Below are positions 61,473 through 64,000 of a stretch of DNA of 64,000 bases, piece after piece. The notes below the pieces were generated by a model. The model worked only from the letters and a program-made list of their open reading frames with translations, did not search any database and was not told where the DNA came from. Origin of the DNA: Oceanobacillus neutriphilus (GTDB taxonomy: Bacteria > Bacillota > Bacilli > Bacillales > Amphibacillaceae); contig NZ_BMLW01000007.1 of assembly GCF_014645515.1 (NCBI RefSeq), forward strand, positions 331 to 64,330. Direction: 5' to 3'. A program made the translations under genes and the position numbers. Every line of letters begins with the position of its first letter. Within the stretch, counting starts at the first letter, position 1.

Positions 61473-62484
61473 TCGTTATCACCGTCAAATATTATTTGCA
61501 CCGATTGGAGAAACCGGTCAGGAAAAATTGATCCGGAGTCATGTGCTGATTGTCGGTGCAGGTGCACTGGGATCAAGCAGTGCGGAGGCGTTGACCCGTG
61601 CCGGTGTCGGCCATTTAACTTTAATTGACCGGGATTATGTAGAAGAAAGTAATCTGCAGCGGCAGCAGCTGTTTAGTGAAGCAGATATGGAGCAGAAGAT
61701 GCCAAAAGCGATCGCTGCCAAACGAAGGCTTTCTGAAGTGAATAGCCATGTTAAAATAGACGCAATTGTTGGAGATGCCGAGATAAATATACTGAGGCAA
61801 ATTGTACCTGAGACAGATTTAATCATTGATGCTACGGATAATTTTGAGACGAGGCTTTTGCTGAATGATATCGCGCAAAAGTATCAAAAGCCCTGGATCT
61901 ACGGAGCAGTTGTAGCCAGTTATGGAGTTACCTTTACTGTACTTCCAGAAAAAACACCATGCTTACAATGCCTGCAGGAATATATTCCTGCTAACGGCGC
62001 TACCTGTGACAGCGTCGGGATTATTCAGCCTGTTGTGCAAAAGGTTGTTTCCCAGCAGGTAACAGAGGCGTTAAAACTATTAACAGGTAATGAAGCAGCT
62101 TTATCAGGAAGGCTCATATCCTTTGACCTTTGGAAAAATGAGTATACGGAAATAGAGGCAGCAGCATTGCGTAAATCAGATTGTCCATCATGCTCAGAGA
62201 AAAGAAGCTATCCCAACTTAGCCTATGATTCCCGTTTGAAAACAGCTGTGTTATGCGGAAGAAACACAGTCCAGCTGCGCCCTCAGCGTAAGCATGCAGA
62301 TTTGGATGAAGTGGCAGAAGAGCTGAAGAAAAATAAACAAATTAAATTATTTCAAAATCCTTATTTGCTTTCGTTTGAAGTCGATTCTTTCCGGATTGTT
62401 CTTTTTCAGGATGGGAGAGCTTTGGTTCATGGGACAATGGATCAGCTGGAAGCGAAAAATATTTATCATCGCTACTTGGGGTGA
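61462..62484 (+). CDS. thiF: ThiS adenylyltransferase ThiF
   Basis: A 340-residue E1-like enzyme activating Thi[24 protein letters not shown] (nucleotide site), [32 protein letters not shown], and zinc cysteines CLQC and CPSC. The C-terminal ~80 residues form a rhodanese-like tail ([16 protein letters not shown]) as in MoeB relatives, with no obvious active-site Cys. The start is TTG 61462 inside the thiG end. B. subtilis has thiD next; here none follows. Confidence 0.93.
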   Translation: METNRYHRQILFAPIGETGQEKLIRSHVLIVGAGALGSSSAEALTRAGVGHLTLIDRDYVEESNLQRQQLFSEADMEQKMPKAIAAKRRLSEVNSHVKIDAIVGDAEINILRQIVPETDLIIDATDNFETRLLLNDIAQKYQKPWIYGAVVASYGVTFTVLPEKTPCLQCLQEYIPANGATCDSVGIIQPVVQKVVSQQVTEALKLLTGNEAALSGRLISFDLWKNEYTEIEAAALRKSDCPSCSEKRSYPNLAYDSRLKTAVLCGRNTVQLRPQRKHADLDEVAEELKKNKQIKLFQNPYLLSFEVDSFRIVLFQDGRALVHGTMDQLEAKNIYHRYLG

Positions 62485-63316
62485 AGGTGCAAAAGCAAGA
62501 CGAAAGCCGATGTTTGTTGGGATATATTATATGTGGATTTTCTATATGGACGATGTTGAAGATGGGCAAGAGATTAAAGGAGAAAAAGTTATGAAACGAA
62601 AAAAGAAGAATCAACTGGTAGAATTGTCAAAATATTAGCTGAGAATTGGATTTGTATTTATTATAAGGTTCGTTGTACTTTTTTCCTTGATGATCCCTTA
62701 CACTGCTGATAAACCGATATAGAATTTAAAGAATCAGTTCGTATCCCAACTTTAATTGAGCAAATCTAGGAGAGTAAACCAATTGCTGAGGAGTATACGA
62801 AGTAATACGGAATAGAGGTGCAGACAAATACAATCTTAGTAATGATGATTCAGGAATCAGATGGAGGTAATCTGTTGAGAAGCAATTATTGAGCAATAAA
62901 CTGTTATTTGAAACGAACATGCCTAAATCCCGTAATATAAGTGGATTTAGGCATGATTCCATATTGGTCTTCTAAATTATATTAACCCCAAAAAATAACT
63001 GATTTCCTAATAAGAATCCCCAAATAAATCTTTAACGTACGCGTGGCCCTTAGAATTTTAAATGATTTTGAATCAACTATACCTAATTTAGAAATAACAA
63101 TTCCTTTTGTTTAAACTTAGCTTGGTATCGTAATGATAAAAAAATTAGTGTTTATGCAGGTTTTTAATATTTTTAAAGGGCATCTTTATGTTGTTAATTT
63201 CTATACAGTTTAGTCTTTAATATATTTATTAATTTAACTACATTCATAGAAAAATATTATTTGATTATCAAAGTTTTCAATCTGAAACATTTTTATAGGT
63301 GTCTTAGGTGGTTTCC
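62485..63316. other. Gene-poor stretch after thiF
   Basis: About 830 bases without a supported gene. A frame from ATG 62511 (MFVGIYYMWIFYMDDVEDGQ and on, to 62638) lacks a good ribosome site. Several short frames with frequent stops suggest decayed coding sequence. A 12-bp stem, ATGCCTAAATCC (62919-62930) with GGATTTAGGCAT (62943-62954), is the only strong structure; it has no T run. Confidence 0.5.
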
Positions 63317-64000
63317 CTATTCATCTCGGAAGTTTACTAACTTCTTATTTAAATCTTTCGTTTTCCTGTAGATCTCCTGATATAATTTAAAAAGCTCTTT
63401 ATATGTCTCCATATTTTCCTTGTGAGGGGTGAACTCTTTTTCTACAGTTAAAAATTTATCTGCACATTCACTCAGTGTATCAAACCATCCACATCCATAT
63501 GCAGCTAACATTGTAGCACCGAGGCCAGGTCCCTGCTCACTTGAAAGTCTAACAACTTTTGAATTAAAAATATCTGCTTGAATTTGAAGCCACTCTTCGT
63601 TTTTTGCGCCTCCGCCAATAGATATAATTGTTTCTATTTCTTTCCCGTTTTCACGGAAAATTTGAAGCGATTCATTTAGGGAAAAAGTAATTCCTTCAAG
63701 AACAGCTCGGGCAAAATGTTTACGTCTATGCGAACTATCAATACCAATGAAACTTCCTCTAATTGAGGAATCGGCATGTGGTGTTCGCTCTCCAACTATA
63801 TAGGGTGCGAAAAGAAGGCCATTTGATCCTGCTGAAACTGATTTTATTTCTGATAATAAACTTTCAAAAGATTCTTCAGATGCAAATGTTTCCTTAAACC
63901 ACGATAAACTATATCCTGCTGCTAATGTTACACCCATGGTATAAAATGAATCGGGTGCGCTATGGTTAAAATAATGAACTTTCCCCTGGAAATCTTTGTC
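63317..64000 (-). CDS. xylB: Xylulokinase (C-terminal part, cut by window end)
   Basis: FGGY-family sugar kinase, C-terminal ~228 residues. The frame stays open to the window edge, where it reads KVHYFNHSAPDSFYTMGVTL. GLLFAPYIVGERTPHADSSIRGSFIGI and IISIGGGAKNEEWLQIQADIF are FGGY signatures, and VVRLSSEQGPGLGATMLAAYG fits xylulokinase over gluconokinase or glycerol kinase. The start lies outside the window, toward higher coordinates. Confidence 0.88.
   Translation of the reverse strand, partial: DKDFQGKVHYFNHSAPDSFYTMGVTLAAGYSLSWFKETFASEESFESLLSEIKSVSAGSNGLLFAPYIVGERTPHADSSIRGSFIGIDSSHRRKHFARAVLEGITFSLNESLQIFRENGKEIETIISIGGGAKNEEWLQIQADIFNSKVVRLSSEQGPGLGATMLAAYGCGWFDTLSECADKFLTVEKEFTPHKENMETYKELFKLYQEIYRKTKDLNKKLVNFRDE

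Overview
The window is a chromosomal segment of a low-GC, spore-forming Firmicute, most like a Bacillaceae of the Oceanobacillus/Virgibacillus type. This rests on consensus AGGAGG ribosome sites with frequent TTG/GTG starts, a small acid-soluble spore protein gene (sspP), an RsbT-type sigma-B regulator, a Bacillus-style thi operon behind a TPP riboswitch, and a compact tRNA cluster that includes initiator tRNA. The species itself cannot be named from the sequence alone.

Layout. 1-940: a tRNA cluster with seven intact genes (Glu, Val, fMet, Asp, Phe, Gly, Ile) and three decayed tRNA copies. 1215-7920: a resistance and accessory block with a truncated SnoaL-like gene, a streptogramin B lyase (vgb) and streptogramin A acetyltransferase (vat) operon behind a long leader, a leader-peptide/hairpin element in front of a CD3324-family regulator, a SpoU methylase, an MBL hydrolase, a P-loop kinase, an MNT nucleotidyltransferase next to a Uma2 nuclease, and a VOC protein. 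8247-17374: a frameshifted methyltransferase, an ABC exporter with LytTR/DUF3021 genes, a DMT exporter, SEC-C protein, dihydrouridine synthase and a MetE-like methyltransferase. 17650-22715: an XRE regulator, an epimerase, a VTC/DUF4956 pair and a PadR/HAAS pair. 22861-31243: acetyltransferases, a kinase-like protein, a Dph6-like ATPase, DUF418, SDR/TetR and RluA genes. 31506-37699: a methyltransferase, RsbT, MpsC, the peptide transporter DtpT and a VanZ-RDD protein.

38240-43380 is a beta-glucoside PTS operon (IIA, LicT-type antiterminator, IIBC, 6-phospho-beta-glucosidase, broken SDR) preceded by a RAT/terminator switch. 43687-47860 holds a MalT-like LuxR regulator, then a histidyl-tRNA synthetase preceded by a promoter, a short leader peptide with two adjacent His codons and an intrinsic terminator: a candidate histidine attenuator. 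47961-58446 contains regulators and small enzymes, including several regulator/target pairs whose operators can be read directly (ArsR/SRPBCC, TetR/NmrA-like, MerR-TipAS). 58549-62484 is the TPP-controlled tenI-thiO-thiS-thiG-thiF operon. The window ends inside a minus-strand xylulokinase gene.

Themes. Many genes are of kinds used against toxic natural products (vgb, vat, VOC, Pat-like GNAT, TipAS, ABC and DMT exporters). At least three genes are visibly broken by single-base changes (methyltransferase at 8642, SDR near 42883, LysR at 49085 and 49127). RNA-level control is unusually rich: a TPP riboswitch, a RAT antiterminator, a possible His attenuator, and two leader elements around the streptogramin genes. 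No CRISPR array, complete insertion sequence or prophage was seen.
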